Positions 32,579-40,116 of a stretch of 40,116 nt of DNA are shown here, piece after piece. The notes below the pieces were generated by a model, which was not told the origin of the DNA, searched no databases, and saw only the letters and a list, made by a program, of their open reading frames with translations. The translations under genes were made by a program, and so were the position numbers. The DNA comes from a virus. Within the stretch, counting starts at the first letter, position 1, and every line of letters begins with the position of its first letter. The DNA is taken from IMG/VR virus record IMGVR_UViG_3300032132_000754, positions 1 through 40,116 of that record; one strand, written 5' to 3'.

Positions 32579-33187
32579 TTAACGAGGAATTAATCCACCG
32601 ACACGTCTAGCACCACCGACAGAACGAGTATTCCCATTTCCACCCCTAGATGGTTGAGGAGAGAAAAATTCAACTTCTGCAAAATCATAAGAGAATGTAA
32701 CAGTTAAAATTTTAACTTCTGAGCTTGTATAACTCATTTCACCATGATTAATCAACTTTGGATATGCGCCTTTAAGACGATATTCTTGGACTTTACCACC
32801 ATCACCAGCCAGCAATCGGAATTTTGGATCGCCTTTGTATCCAGATGGGACCTTAATACCTTCTTCTGGAGTCCAAATGGCGTCTTGCCATTTATTAAAT
32901 AAATCGAAAAGGCCGTGGACATCGTAAAATTTTACAACAACGTCTTGCCAATCTGCACGTTTGGCAATCTTATAATAACTATTGCCACCCTTGATCTTTT
33001 TTTCTTCGAAAGACAAAGATGGCAATTGGATAGACTGCGCGTACAATCTAAGTTTTTCTGTTGTACTAGTGCCACCAACAGCGGTAGGAATCCCTAGACT
33101 AGAAATGATCCAGCGATGAGCCCTATGAAATTCGACTGTGTTTCTAGGTTGATTAGGCTGAGAACCTCCGATATTAAAACCTGGCAT
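32579..33187 (-). CDS. Second tail tube-like protein (gp19 paralogue)
   Basis: 202 residues. Clearly related to the neighbour at 33199-33738: both begin MPGF, share an EF.R.HRW(R/I).SS stretch near residue 20-32, a S.(K/S)FEE motif, and a closing YSSSEIQQITVSL / YTSSEVKILTVTF segment. T4-type tube proteins form the inner hexameric rings through which DNA passes. Here the C-terminus carries an extra Gly/Arg tail (SRGGNGNTRSVGGARRVGG). Possible roles: tube terminal ring, a tube initiator, or a second tube subunit. AGG lies before the start, which follows the first paralogue by 11 bases. Confidence 0.75.
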   Translation of the reverse strand: MPGFNIGGSQPNQPRNTVEFHRAHRWIISSLGIPTAVGGTSTTEKLRLYAQSIQLPSLSFEEKKIKGGNSYYKIAKRADWQDVVVKFYDVHGLFDLFNKWQDAIWTPEEGIKVPSGYKGDPKFRLLAGDGGKVQEYRLKGAYPKLINHGEMSYTSSEVKILTVTFSYDFAEVEFFSPQPSRGGNGNTRSVGGARRVGGLIPR

Positions 33188-33198
33188 GTCGGCCTATC

Positions 33199-33738
33199 TT
33201 AAGCGCGCTTGGCTCGATCGAATTTCAGGCTTACCGTAATTTGTTGAATTTCCGAGCTACTATAATCAAGATCATTCCAATTAGAACTAATTGGCCACGC
33301 ACCAAACAAAGTCCAAGTTTCGTCAGGTTCACCAACATTACTAGTACATTCGATTGTGACATTAAGTTTATACGCACTTGGCAAATTGACATGGGCCTTT
33401 TCACTTAGTCCAACAACGCCATTCAAAATCCACTTATATAGAATCTCGCTTGTGTCTTTAACATTATCGCCTTTTACGGTGTCATAGAACGAAAGCTCAA
33501 TTGGATCCCATTTGTTTTTGCCAGCAAAGTAGGCTTCTTCCTGATCGTGGTGTACGACAGCTTCTTCAAACTTAAAACTTGGGCGTTGGGCTTTGGATAA
33601 ATATAGCCAATCCCTCTTGAGAAGACCCGTTTTGTCGTCCGATGACAGACGCCAACGGTGCTTACGACGAAATTCGGCTTTATTATTCTTGGTGAGTTCT
33701 TTTCCACCAGAAGCTTTATCAATTGAAAAACCAGGCAT
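33199..33738 (-). CDS. gp19: Tail tube protein, gp19-like
   Basis: 179 residues (T4 gp19 is 163). Position directly after the sheath gene, length and strand pattern fit the main tube subunit. Conserved-looking parts: KAEFRRKHRWRLSSDDKTGL, a WDPIELSFYD beta hairpin, the LFGAWPISSNW segment and C-terminal DLDYSSSEIQQITVSLKFDR, the last resembling the ends of many gp19 proteins. Ribosome site GAGG, 8 bases before the ATG. An AGATATAG element lies just before it. The paralogue follows immediately downstream. Confidence 0.82.
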   Translation of the reverse strand: MPGFSIDKASGGKELTKNNKAEFRRKHRWRLSSDDKTGLLKRDWLYLSKAQRPSFKFEEAVVHHDQEEAYFAGKNKWDPIELSFYDTVKGDNVKDTSEILYKWILNGVVGLSEKAHVNLPSAYKLNVTIECTSNVGEPDETWTLFGAWPISSNWNDLDYSSSEIQQITVSLKFDRAKRA

Positions 33739-33750
33739 TTTATTCTTCCT

Positions 33751-33758
33751 CTATATCT
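33751..33758 (-). promoter_or_regulatory. AGATATAG element before the tube gene
   Basis: Sense sequence AAAGATATAGAGG, in the gap after the sheath stop. It ends 12 bases before the tube ATG and abuts the GAGG ribosome site. The same 12 bases, AAAGATATAGAG, stand before the sheath gene (36650-36662), suggesting a shared control of the two most abundant tail proteins. Confidence 0.45.
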
Positions 33759-33764
33759 TTAACT

Positions 33765-36629
33765 TTAGAATTCCGCAGCAACATCAATACCAGCAGCAGC
33801 CAAGACTTCTTCAGCGGCGAAGCTTTGGTCAGTCCGTAGAATGACGAGGTTTAATACGATAAATTCAACAGCTCTTGTTGGTTTAATAAGAACACTAACC
33901 CACAGCTCATTTCGGTCACGACGAATTGGAGTATTATTTCGCTCATCGACAATAACATCGAAAGCAGTAAGACCACGTCTAGCTCGAACATCCTCAAGGG
34001 TTGGAACAATAGAATTTCTAACTTGGCTCCACAAAACACTATCATTAGGTTCGAAGAGGAAATTTCTCAACAGAGGAATTAGAGCTTTCTTCAAAGCAAT
34101 CAATAACATTCTGACGTTTACACGATCCAAAGCAGAGTCTTTACGCTGCAATGTACGCTGACCGAAAATTGTTACTCCGTCTTGTGGGAAGTTAACAATT
34201 GGGTTAACTGCGTTGTTGAAACCGTATAATAGGTCTCGCTCACCCTGAGTTGGGTTGAATTCGAGATTTAGGACAGTGTTCAAACGTCCACGGTTTAGGC
34301 CAGCCGGAGCGAACCAAAGCTCTGCTTCTCTGGCAGTTCTTGCGTAAACAGCAGAGACGTGGCCAGATGGTGGAATGAAGATCGTACCACCATTAAATTG
34401 GTCGAATACCTCAACCCATGACCAGTATAGTGCGCCATATGAGCTATTAAGTGAGACTTGGAGATCGCTAAAGAGCATTCCATTGTGCCAATCGACAACT
34501 TGTTGCGGACGTAGACCGAATGGTGGGTCAACTAAGTACATGCAGTCGCCACGGCCTTCGCACATCGCGAGAGATTGGGCGATAACTGCTCCAGAGCTAA
34601 ATCCGGGTGTGGATAGTAATGTGATGTCGAAAACTTCTGGGTTCTGGAATGCGAAGATTCCAGAACTTCTAGCAGCGTTACCAATGACAGCTTCATCCAA
34701 TTTAGAACTGAACATGGCGTCAAGAGGAATTCCGTTAGCTAGACCAGCGAACGCACGATGATTTACCTCGCCAGGTTGACGAACAGCGTAGTTAGATGCA
34801 TCGTTAGGATCGTTCTCAAGGAATACTGGACGTTCTTCCCAATTTAAGTAAGTATTGCCGTTTACACCACCGATTGTGCTACCAGGATTGACAACATTAC
34901 CAATATATCGTGCATCGGTTGGGTTGAAACTAGTGTCATCGACGCGAGCGTCAGGAATTTCTAGTCCTGCTGGGTCGAATACACTGACCTGATAACGGCC
35001 AGGTTGGTTATTGAAGTTAGTAACAGAAACTGTGTGTCCTGCAAGCCACGTTCCTGGAGATGGAGCTACTAAGTAGCCAACCAACGATGCATAATAAGCA
35101 ACGTCCAGAGCACATTGAGCACTTACCGGATCAGTTTCGCATGACAATGGAACCGATGGCGTGATAATGCCAGGTTCTGGCAATTCAACGCGTGGGTCGA
35201 AGAATCCACGGAATGCACGAGTGTGGACTTGGAAGTTCACTTCTTCAGCAAAACGCAAAGTCTTAATGTGGCTGAAATCAGCGAGCATTCGTAATTGGCC
35301 AAACTGATGATCTTCAGAAGCGATGACGAAAACTCGACGATCGTCATCAGTTACTCTAATGGCAAGTGACTCGTAATACCTTGAACCAAGAGCAACACCG
35401 CCAAGGTGCAGAGAGTTAGCTACAGACACCGGAGTTGCACTAGAGCTGATAGAAACAGTCGCTGCTAGATTAGTGGTTTGTTCGTCCTCGATTAAATCGA
35501 GGAAAACACGGTTGTTGTTTGAATTGATGTTAAACGGACCAGTGTCTGCGCCAACTAACCAACTACGTGGAATATCGATGGCCCATTTTTGTAATCCGAC
35601 TTCTAGAGCGAAAGCTTCAGTTCCGGTGATCTGAATGCGATCACCAGCGCCCCTGGTGCGAATGAAGAGATTAACGCCATCATATCCTGCAATAAAATCG
35701 ACTGCAGTGCCAACTAATGTATTGAAATCAGCGACAAAGTCGTCAGGATCATCGTATGTGGCAGCTGTTAAAGTAAAGGAAGCCGGAACACTAGGTGCGC
35801 CTTCGACTTCTAGGGAGAATGTTAAGTTATCTGGTCGTACTTGGAAAGTAAAGGTGTCGTCTCTCTCGATTGGAGAAGAGCCTGTTATTTCTACTCGCAG
35901 CACCAATCCAGTATCGTCATCTCCAGTACCAACCGCAATTGGCAAAGAGAAGGTTACACTACCGCTGGTTCCGCCTAGTACTAGTTGACCTGATGCAATA
36001 ATGGCCCCGTCACTGTTACGATAGAGATCATATCCAGCGCCGTCGAGGACACCGCTTGTTGGGTTAGATGTGATTAGAAGGTTGAAACTATCATCTGTTG
36101 GTCCGGTGTAAACATCAGAAAGGTCTGACCCAACGAAAGCCAAAGTTGCGATAGTTGGCCCGTCAGTCGTAGAGACGTCAAGGTCATTATAGTCGATATT
36201 GAATACTGCGGCAGCATGAAAATCGAGTGGAGCTTCTACGGTAGGAACTTGGATGTTGAGACGACCGAAATCGATTCCTTGGAAGACGGATACACGTCCC
36301 CAACCTTGGACGCGAGCGCCGGTATCGTCGATACAAATCTCTGCTAGTTCAGGCGCTTGGCCATCGTCACATGTGACGCCTACACGGAGTACCCACGCGG
36401 CGTTACCTTCTTCGAGGAAGGCTAATACAGCATATCCCAAGTTAGCTTCTGGAAGCGGCTCACCGAAAACTTCAACGTACTGCTCAGGGTTGGTGATCAG
36501 ACGAGGTTCATTTAGAGGGCCTTTTTGGGCCGCTCCGATGAATGCCGGGATTAAACCGGAAAAGTTAGCGGGGAGGACGCTAAGATCAATTTCTCTTGGA
36601 AATACTCCTGGTGAAAGGAAAACAGGCAT
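33765..36629 (-). CDS. gp18: Tail sheath protein, gp18-like, enlarged
   Basis: 954 residues (T4 gp18 is 659; most sheaths are 350-700). Contractile sleeve around the tube. N-terminus has the sheath signature FLSPGVFPREIDLSVLPANF, then FIGAAQKGPLNEPRLITN and a YVEVFGEP segment. C-terminus has the matching conserved block: VRNSIVPTLEDVRARRGLTA, FDVIVDERNNTPIRRDRNEL, then VSVLIKPTRAVEFIVLNLVI. Between them, about residues 120-480, lies a large beta-rich insertion (SGSVTFSLPIAVGTGDDDTG, DNLTFSLEVEGAPS) that should project from the sheath surface. Ribosome site AGGGG before the ATG; AGATATAG element 23 bases upstream. No catalytic motif seen in the insert. Confidence 0.92.
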   Translation of the reverse strand: MPVFLSPGVFPREIDLSVLPANFSGLIPAFIGAAQKGPLNEPRLITNPEQYVEVFGEPLPEANLGYAVLAFLEEGNAAWVLRVGVTCDDGQAPELAEICIDDTGARVQGWGRVSVFQGIDFGRLNIQVPTVEAPLDFHAAAVFNIDYNDLDVSTTDGPTIATLAFVGSDLSDVYTGPTDDSFNLLITSNPTSGVLDGAGYDLYRNSDGAIIASGQLVLGGTSGSVTFSLPIAVGTGDDDTGLVLRVEITGSSPIERDDTFTFQVRPDNLTFSLEVEGAPSVPASFTLTAATYDDPDDFVADFNTLVGTAVDFIAGYDGVNLFIRTRGAGDRIQITGTEAFALEVGLQKWAIDIPRSWLVGADTGPFNINSNNNRVFLDLIEDEQTTNLAATVSISSSATPVSVANSLHLGGVALGSRYYESLAIRVTDDDRRVFVIASEDHQFGQLRMLADFSHIKTLRFAEEVNFQVHTRAFRGFFDPRVELPEPGIITPSVPLSCETDPVSAQCALDVAYYASLVGYLVAPSPGTWLAGHTVSVTNFNNQPGRYQVSVFDPAGLEIPDARVDDTSFNPTDARYIGNVVNPGSTIGGVNGNTYLNWEERPVFLENDPNDASNYAVRQPGEVNHRAFAGLANGIPLDAMFSSKLDEAVIGNAARSSGIFAFQNPEVFDITLLSTPGFSSGAVIAQSLAMCEGRGDCMYLVDPPFGLRPQQVVDWHNGMLFSDLQVSLNSSYGALYWSWVEVFDQFNGGTIFIPPSGHVSAVYARTAREAELWFAPAGLNRGRLNTVLNLEFNPTQGERDLLYGFNNAVNPIVNFPQDGVTIFGQRTLQRKDSALDRVNVRMLLIALKKALIPLLRNFLFEPNDSVLWSQVRNSIVPTLEDVRARRGLTAFDVIVDERNNTPIRRDRNELWVSVLIKPTRAVEFIVLNLVILRTDQSFAAEEVLAAAGIDVAAEF

Positions 36630-36652
36630 TTTTTAGTCCCCTAATAATTTCT

Positions 36653-36660
36653 CTATATCT
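36653..36660 (-). promoter_or_regulatory. AGATATAG element before the sheath gene
   Basis: Sense sequence AAAGATATAGAGAAA in the 49-base gap after the 93-residue gene. It ends 23 bases before the ATG and leaves a leader that includes the AGGGG ribosome site, which is good late-promoter geometry. Promoter function is inferred. Confidence 0.5.
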
Positions 36661-36678
36661 TTGATTAAATTCCCCAAA

Positions 36679-36960
36679 TTAGCGTGCATTCAGAACTTGG
36701 ACTCGGCCAGACTTCTGAAAGTTTTTAATTTGCTCAGGATACAAACGATCCTCAGGAAAACGCCCCATGCGTTTTGGGTAAAGCATAACTGTCTGTTCTC
36801 CGGAAAACCAATCGTGGCCTACTGGAGCTTTTAGTTGAATTGGAATTGTTTGTGAATCCATACGATTAATGATGGTGACATACTTAACGTTAGCAGCTTT
36901 TTCTTTCTGCTGACGGATTTCACGCTGTGTTAAAGGACGCAAAGGTCTCTTATCGCTCAT
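36679..36960 (-). CDS. Small protein between tail completion and sheath genes, unknown
   Basis: 93 residues. N-terminus basic (MSDKRPLRPLTQREIRQQKE), then a beta-like segment YVTIINRMDSQTIPIQLKAP and EQTVMLYPKRMGRFPEDRLY with a QIKNFQKSGRVQVL ending. The fold looks like a small beta barrel with a basic arm. Strong ribosome site AGGAG, 6 bases before the ATG. Placement in the head-tail joining cluster suggests a structural or assembly role. No family recognised. Confidence 0.7.
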   Translation of the reverse strand: MSDKRPLRPLTQREIRQQKEKAANVKYVTIINRMDSQTIPIQLKAPVGHDWFSGEQTVMLYPKRMGRFPEDRLYPEQIKNFQKSGRVQVLNAR

Positions 36961-37790
36961 AATATTCTCCTAGAACTAGGTTTGATCACTTCAAAAACTT
37001 CGGTTGCCCCTTGTTCTCCGATGGTCTGAATCTTACCCAAAACAGTGGGTACGATTCGCCCTGGAAGAGGGATCCAACCTTCAATCTGGATATTAAAGTC
37101 ATAACGGACTTTAGCAAGTTGGTTTGGGTCGCTGTCAATATCGCTATTATCAGTCGCCCCTGTAAATTTTCCGATAATATTGCCTTGCATGAACTCGTCA
37201 CAAACGGTCCATTCAGCAAGAGGATTAAAACGAGAAATAATCTGATAGTCGATATATTCCATATCTCGTTTCCTCTCAGTCCAAACTGAAAGAGTATAAT
37301 CCACAAAAACGCCAAGTTCACGAGGGGAAACAATAGCTCTAGTACCATCTTTGTCGGCCATACGACGATAGAAATAATGACCAGCTGATGCCGGAGTCTG
37401 GCGCATAGGATTCCATTGCCAACCAGTCCTATTAACAGACATTACAGGCAGCTTGATGCGATTTTCACTATCGACATCCATCAATTGTTTCCAAAAAAGG
37501 ATGGTTTTATCACCACCAGCGATTCTAACTTCTAGTTTGCGATTGCCATCTTTAGTTGGAACATCGATATCTTGAAAAAATTCTTTAATGCCACGATCCA
37601 TCGTCCTTAATCCGTTAGGGTAAACATTATTGACATCATCGGTGGCAGTATTGATAGGATCATGGGCCTGAGCATCGACGCGATCAGCGGCTGGCTGATT
37701 TGCTACAGTCACTGGCACAACAGGATTGACTTCTGGTCGTACCCCCGCGTTTAAATTTTTTGGACTGAAATCGAAATTATGAATTGGCAT
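36957..37790 (-). CDS. gp15: Tail completion/sheath terminator protein, gp15-like
   Basis: 277 residues (T4 gp15 is 272). Caps the tail tube and sheath and joins tail to neck. Order of features parallels T4 gp15: KLPVMSVNRTGWQWNP (loop region), VDYTLSVWTERKRDMEYIDY with QIISRFNPLAEW (T4: YELSIFTRYEDDMFQIVEQI with LPYFQPHF), then VRYDFNIQIEGWIPLPGR (T4: WSLTFEVNGWMYPP). The N-terminal 60 residues are an unrelated-looking extension rich in Asn, Pro and Val. No clear ribosome site; the gene starts 6 bases after the stop of the 118-residue gene. Sheath follows after one small gene. Confidence 0.68.
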   Translation of the reverse strand: MPIHNFDFSPKNLNAGVRPEVNPVVPVTVANQPAADRVDAQAHDPINTATDDVNNVYPNGLRTMDRGIKEFFQDIDVPTKDGNRKLEVRIAGGDKTILFWKQLMDVDSENRIKLPVMSVNRTGWQWNPMRQTPASAGHYFYRRMADKDGTRAIVSPRELGVFVDYTLSVWTERKRDMEYIDYQIISRFNPLAEWTVCDEFMQGNIIGKFTGATDNSDIDSDPNQLAKVRYDFNIQIEGWIPLPGRIVPTVLGKIQTIGEQGATEVFEVIKPSSRRIL

Positions 37791-37796
37791 TGCTGA

Positions 37797-38153
37797 TTAT
37801 CTATTAGTATATTTGAAACCTAAACGTTTTAAAACATCATCTCCATACAACTTATTAGAACGCAGCCAACGATCTTCTTCGGCAGTTAAAGTGATCTCTG
37901 CTCCAGATTTTGGATCGATGCGCGAAAGTGTCCTACCTGGATTTTCAACTTTCAAAGGATTGCCAGCACCGTCTACTACCTTTTGTTGTTCGAAAATTTT
38001 GTTGGCTTTGTTAGTAAACCCAGATTCTTCTTCAACGGATGTTACTAATTGCTTTACAGATTCTTCTATGGCGTTCTGTTCGACTTCTTCTTTCAATTCA
38101 TCAATAAATTGAAAGACAGCTTTTTCTAGATCTCCAACATTATCGAATTTCAT
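37797..38153 (-). CDS. Small helical protein in head-tail joining cluster, unknown
   Basis: 118 residues. Residues 5-55 are helical and acidic (LEKAVFQFIDELKEEVEQNA), then a polar middle, and the C-terminus GAEITLTAEEDRWLRSNKLY followed by GDDVLKRLGFKYTNR looks like a helix-turn-helix-like tail. No family recognised. Start overlaps the preceding stop as ATGA. A possible ribosome site AGAGA and the sequence ATAAATAAG lie upstream. Neck accessory role is inferred from position. Confidence 0.6.
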   Translation of the reverse strand: MKFDNVGDLEKAVFQFIDELKEEVEQNAIEESVKQLVTSVEEESGFTNKANKIFEQQKVVDGAGNPLKVENPGRTLSRIDPKSGAEITLTAEEDRWLRSNKLYGDDVLKRLGFKYTNR

Positions 38154-38761
38154 CGTGGTCTCTTATTTATTAAATGCGTGACTCTAACAGCATCATCTCC
38201 GGTAAGGAGTTCACAAACTGCGGTATAGTACAACCACCGATAATGATAATTGCCAGCATCATAGGCATTTAATACTCTAAACCTAGCAGGACCACGCAAT
38301 TTAGGAGCGTTAAACGGGATTTCAATTACGTCCCCGACAGTTATAAGGCGTTCCATACCAACTGATTTAGCCAAAACAGCTCTTGCGAACGTAATCGGGA
38401 TTTGGATATTACTATCAACTCCCCATTTTGTCAATTCAATATTAAGACTATCAACTTTAAACCAAGCTTTTAAATTGATTCCTTGGGCATATAATGGATC
38501 AGCGTCTTCATCCCACACATCATCTAAGTCTTCATGATCGATGTGTGGTTCTTTTTGAAATAAAGTAACGAAAGCTCCACCAACATTGATGGTTTCTTCG
38601 GCCCACCGTTCCGCAACAGCCAAATCTGGCTTAGCATGATTGTATACTGCTAAAGGAGTATGTTCTTTTTCGATGGCAGTTCTGTGATCCGGCAATCCGT
38701 CTATGGACGTGAACCGCTCATCTGTCTCGTTGAAATTTCTGTTAAAATCGTATACTGGCAT
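38150..38761 (-). CDS. Putative neck protein, gp14-like
   Basis: 203 residues (T4 gp14 is 256). Beta-rich, with an acidic region DHEDLDDVWDEDADPLYAQG (about 77-95) and a closing domain KWGVDSNIQIPITFARAVLA, then GDVIEIPFNAPKLRGPARFR and NAYDAGNYHYRWLYYTAVCE. This C-terminal pattern of a GD.I..P..... ...F.V......D....... ..Y..... chain resembles the SH3-like part of T4 gp14. Located upstream of the gp15-like gene, as expected. Start overlaps the preceding stop as TAATG with AGGCG upstream. The identity is tentative; a generic head-tail connector is an alternative. Confidence 0.5.
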   Translation of the reverse strand: MPVYDFNRNFNETDERFTSIDGLPDHRTAIEKEHTPLAVYNHAKPDLAVAERWAEETINVGGAFVTLFQKEPHIDHEDLDDVWDEDADPLYAQGINLKAWFKVDSLNIELTKWGVDSNIQIPITFARAVLAKSVGMERLITVGDVIEIPFNAPKLRGPARFRVLNAYDAGNYHYRWLYYTAVCELLTGDDAVRVTHLINKRPR

Positions 38762-39150
38762 TAAAAAACGCCTTTAAGAGGGAATGCCTCACAAATTTCA
38801 CCAATCGAGATGGCTGGTTTCTTATTGAAAACATTGTCTACATCAATTGGTTCTGCGATATCCCTAAGAATTTGATACCAATCAGTTTGAGCCTTACAAT
38901 CCTTGCAGTTATCTGGCGAAGGAGGAGGCCCATCCGGAAGTACAAAAAACCAAGTCCGAGGGTTGCGCCAAGAAATAACCTGAGCATCAGGAATAGCAGC
39001 GATAGCGTCAGCCAGATCTACTACAGAAGCTCGGCAATCACGATTTTCCGCCAAAGTAGGACTTGTAAAAGCGCTTGTAGGCTCGCAGCCAGGAACAAGA
39101 ATTTTATTCCCTCTAAGGATCTCTAATCTATTTTGGATTTTAATGGTCAT
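38761..39150 (-). CDS. Unknown protein of the neck cluster with a CxxC pair
   Basis: 129 residues. Cysteines at GCEPTS, RDCRAS, DNCKDCKAQ and EICEAF; the CKDC pair near residue 80 plus the earlier ones could bind metal, but spacing does not match a known zinc ribbon. Segment VVDLADAIAAIPDAQVISWR, then WFFVLPDGPPPSPD. No family recognised. Good ribosome site GAGAGGATATA, and a TAATG overlap with the gene upstream; its own stop makes the next TAATG. Adjacent to the gp14-like gene. Confidence 0.65.
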   Translation of the reverse strand: MTIKIQNRLEILRGNKILVPGCEPTSAFTSPTLAENRDCRASVVDLADAIAAIPDAQVISWRNPRTWFFVLPDGPPPSPDNCKDCKAQTDWYQILRDIAEPIDVDNVFNKKPAISIGEICEAFPLKGVF

Positions 39151-39635
39151 TATATCCTCTCAAGAATGTTAATTGCAAATCCAGTCGCCACATCACGATT
39201 GGCAACTACTTTACGCAATTGTTTTAGCCCTAACAACTTTGCTATATTTTTGGATATACTGATTGCAATTCTATTACTGTCAATAACTGCAACTTGGATT
39301 TCGCCATTTTTAATGCGCCCAGATCGTAAAACGCGCACTAGTACGATAGACGCTTCTTCAGACTTTCCATCTGAAGATTTGATATGTCTGACAGAGATCC
39401 TAGCCTCTTTATCGCGTTTAAGGACTTTTGAGACGTATCTATTAACTTTATTTGAAATTTGGGCAGCCCATTTATTAAGCTTTTTGGCAACTGCCTGGTT
39501 TACGCGAGAAACATCATTAGAAATTTCTCCCATCTTAGGCATGGTAGTGCCATCCAATTTGCGTTCAGTTAAGAACATTTTTTGGAAGTCTTCAAACGAA
39601 GATGAGGTAAATTCTTCTAAATCGATTTCATGCAT
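39150..39635 (-). CDS. Unknown basic protein of the neck cluster
   Basis: 161 residues. Residues 40-90 are basic and helical (VNQAVAKKLNKWAAQISNKV, NRYVSKVLKRDKEARISVRH); residues 95-160 look like beta strands with VLVRVLRSGRIKNGEIQVAV. Not recognised. The leader has GATAAATATATTTTAGA and no ribosome site, so coupling to the upstream gene, 12 bases away, is likely. Place in the order fits a head completion or neck factor, without proof. Confidence 0.6.
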   Translation of the reverse strand: MHEIDLEEFTSSSFEDFQKMFLTERKLDGTTMPKMGEISNDVSRVNQAVAKKLNKWAAQISNKVNRYVSKVLKRDKEARISVRHIKSSDGKSEEASIVLVRVLRSGRIKNGEIQVAVIDSNRIAISISKNIAKLLGLKQLRKVVANRDVATGFAINILERI

Positions 39636-39652
39636 TCTAAAATATATTTATC
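39636..39652 (-). promoter_or_regulatory. AT-rich late-box-like stretch before the 161-residue gene
   Basis: Sense sequence GATAAATATATTTTAGA immediately before ATG 39635. ATAAATAT resembles the T4 late box, but it overlaps the stop codon of the preceding gene and is too close to the start for a normal leader. Low certainty. Confidence 0.25.
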
Positions 39653-40116
39653 TCAGAATGATTGGAAGAGGCTCTCCAAGAGAAATAGCAAATTCTAGAG
39701 CCTTCTCATATTCTTCACGTCCCTCGGTCACTAAAGCTTCACCATCGGAAGCAATAGACCCACCATCGGGACCTGGGATGCCGCTCAATTTGCGGCGCGC
39801 TTGCCCAACATGGACTTTCATTTGGGCAAGGAATGCCCTATATGTAGTTTCTTGCGCTTGTGGAGATCTAAATGTGTCTACGGATGGAAGGTATTGAATG
39901 ACGACTGGAAAGCTTCCCTTAGGAACTGGAAATAATTTGATGGTCCCACCATAATTAGTCCCAACACCATTGACGCTGTCGGCTGGACCACGCTCTACTT
40001 TAAATTCCCAAGTGCCTTCATTACCTAGGATTCTTTGGCTGAATTTTCTATATGACTGAAGCAAGTGATAATCAGTGAGAATGTTTTGAATCCCACTGAT
40101 ATTACCAATGTTAAAC
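39648..40116 (-). CDS. 5'-truncated head-tail connector candidate (neck, gp13-like position)
   Basis: The frame is open from the stop at 39648 to the window edge, so the gene is cut and continues beyond 40116; at least 155 residues are visible. The TTG at 40062-40064 is just an internal codon: the frame upstream reads FNIGNISGIQNILTDYHL without a break. The remaining part is helical, then beta (GTIKLFPVPKGSFPVVIQYL), with a well-ordered C-terminal stretch ARRKLSGIPGPDGGSIASDG. By position, before the gp14- and gp15-like genes, it may be the gp13-type neck protein or another connector. No motif settles it. Confidence 0.7.
   Translation of the reverse strand, partial: FNIGNISGIQNILTDYHLLQSYRKFSQRILGNEGTWEFKVERGPADSVNGVGTNYGGTIKLFPVPKGSFPVVIQYLPSVDTFRSPQAQETTYRAFLAQMKVHVGQARRKLSGIPGPDGGSIASDGEALVTEGREEYEKALEFAISLGEPLPIILR

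Noticed and set aside
40062-40064. TTG as the start of the last gene
   Set aside because: The frame stays open to the window edge with protein-like content, so the gene is truncated rather than starting there.
1-40116. tRNA genes, CRISPR arrays, insertion sequences, integrase or attachment sites
   Set aside because: None was seen; gaps are short and filled by promoters or overlaps, and no repeats with spacers or transposase frames occur.

Overview
The window is a gene-dense stretch of a large tailed bacteriophage with a contractile tail (myovirus). Its virion genes follow the T4 superfamily: major capsid protein (gp23-like), scaffold, prohead protease (gp21), portal (gp20), large terminase (gp17), sheath (gp18), tube (gp19), tail completion (gp15-like) and baseplate wedge proteins (gp6, gp25, gp53-like). 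The host cannot be read from the sequence. No tRNA, rRNA, CRISPR array, insertion sequence or integrase is visible, and there is no gene-free stretch over 300 bases.

Almost everything is on the minus strand, so transcription runs from the right edge to position 1. (1) 40116-36679: head-tail joining genes, starting with a gene cut by the window edge, including gp14-like and gp15-like proteins. (2) 36629-31394: sheath, two paralogous tube proteins, a zinc-ribbon hub-assembly-type protein and a hidden short frame that may be a frameshift extension. (3) 31381-17477: small structural proteins, hub, tape measure, LysM-type gp53-like protein, a gp5/VgrG-type spike with an unusual C-terminal domain, gp25 and gp6. 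(4) 17203-10940: non-structural genes inside the virion block: unknown protein, B12-dependent class II ribonucleotide reductase, UvsW-like helicase, gp55-like late sigma factor. (5) 10947-1: terminases, portal, a very large acidic repeat protein, protease, scaffold, capsid.

Only two genes are on the plus strand: a DnaG-type TOPRIM primase (28958-30001) and a small acidic protein (17227-17484). Each starts at a short divergent gap and ends by overlapping the 3' end of a minus-strand gene.

Minus-strand genes are tightly packed. Seven junctions are TAATG stop/start overlaps, suggesting translational coupling. Several remaining gaps carry an element reading A(A/G)ATATA(G/C) in the transcription sense. 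It recalls T4 late promoters, and the window encodes a gp55-like sigma factor, but at three sites it sits too close to the start codon for standard promoter geometry.

The most unusual items are the spike with a C-terminal ADP-ribosyltransferase/KptA-like domain, the 1111-residue protein between portal and protease (repeats, 11-cysteine cluster, acidic tail), and the possible -2/+1 frameshift between tube and tape measure. All functional assignments come from reading motifs, lengths and gene order; no database search was run.
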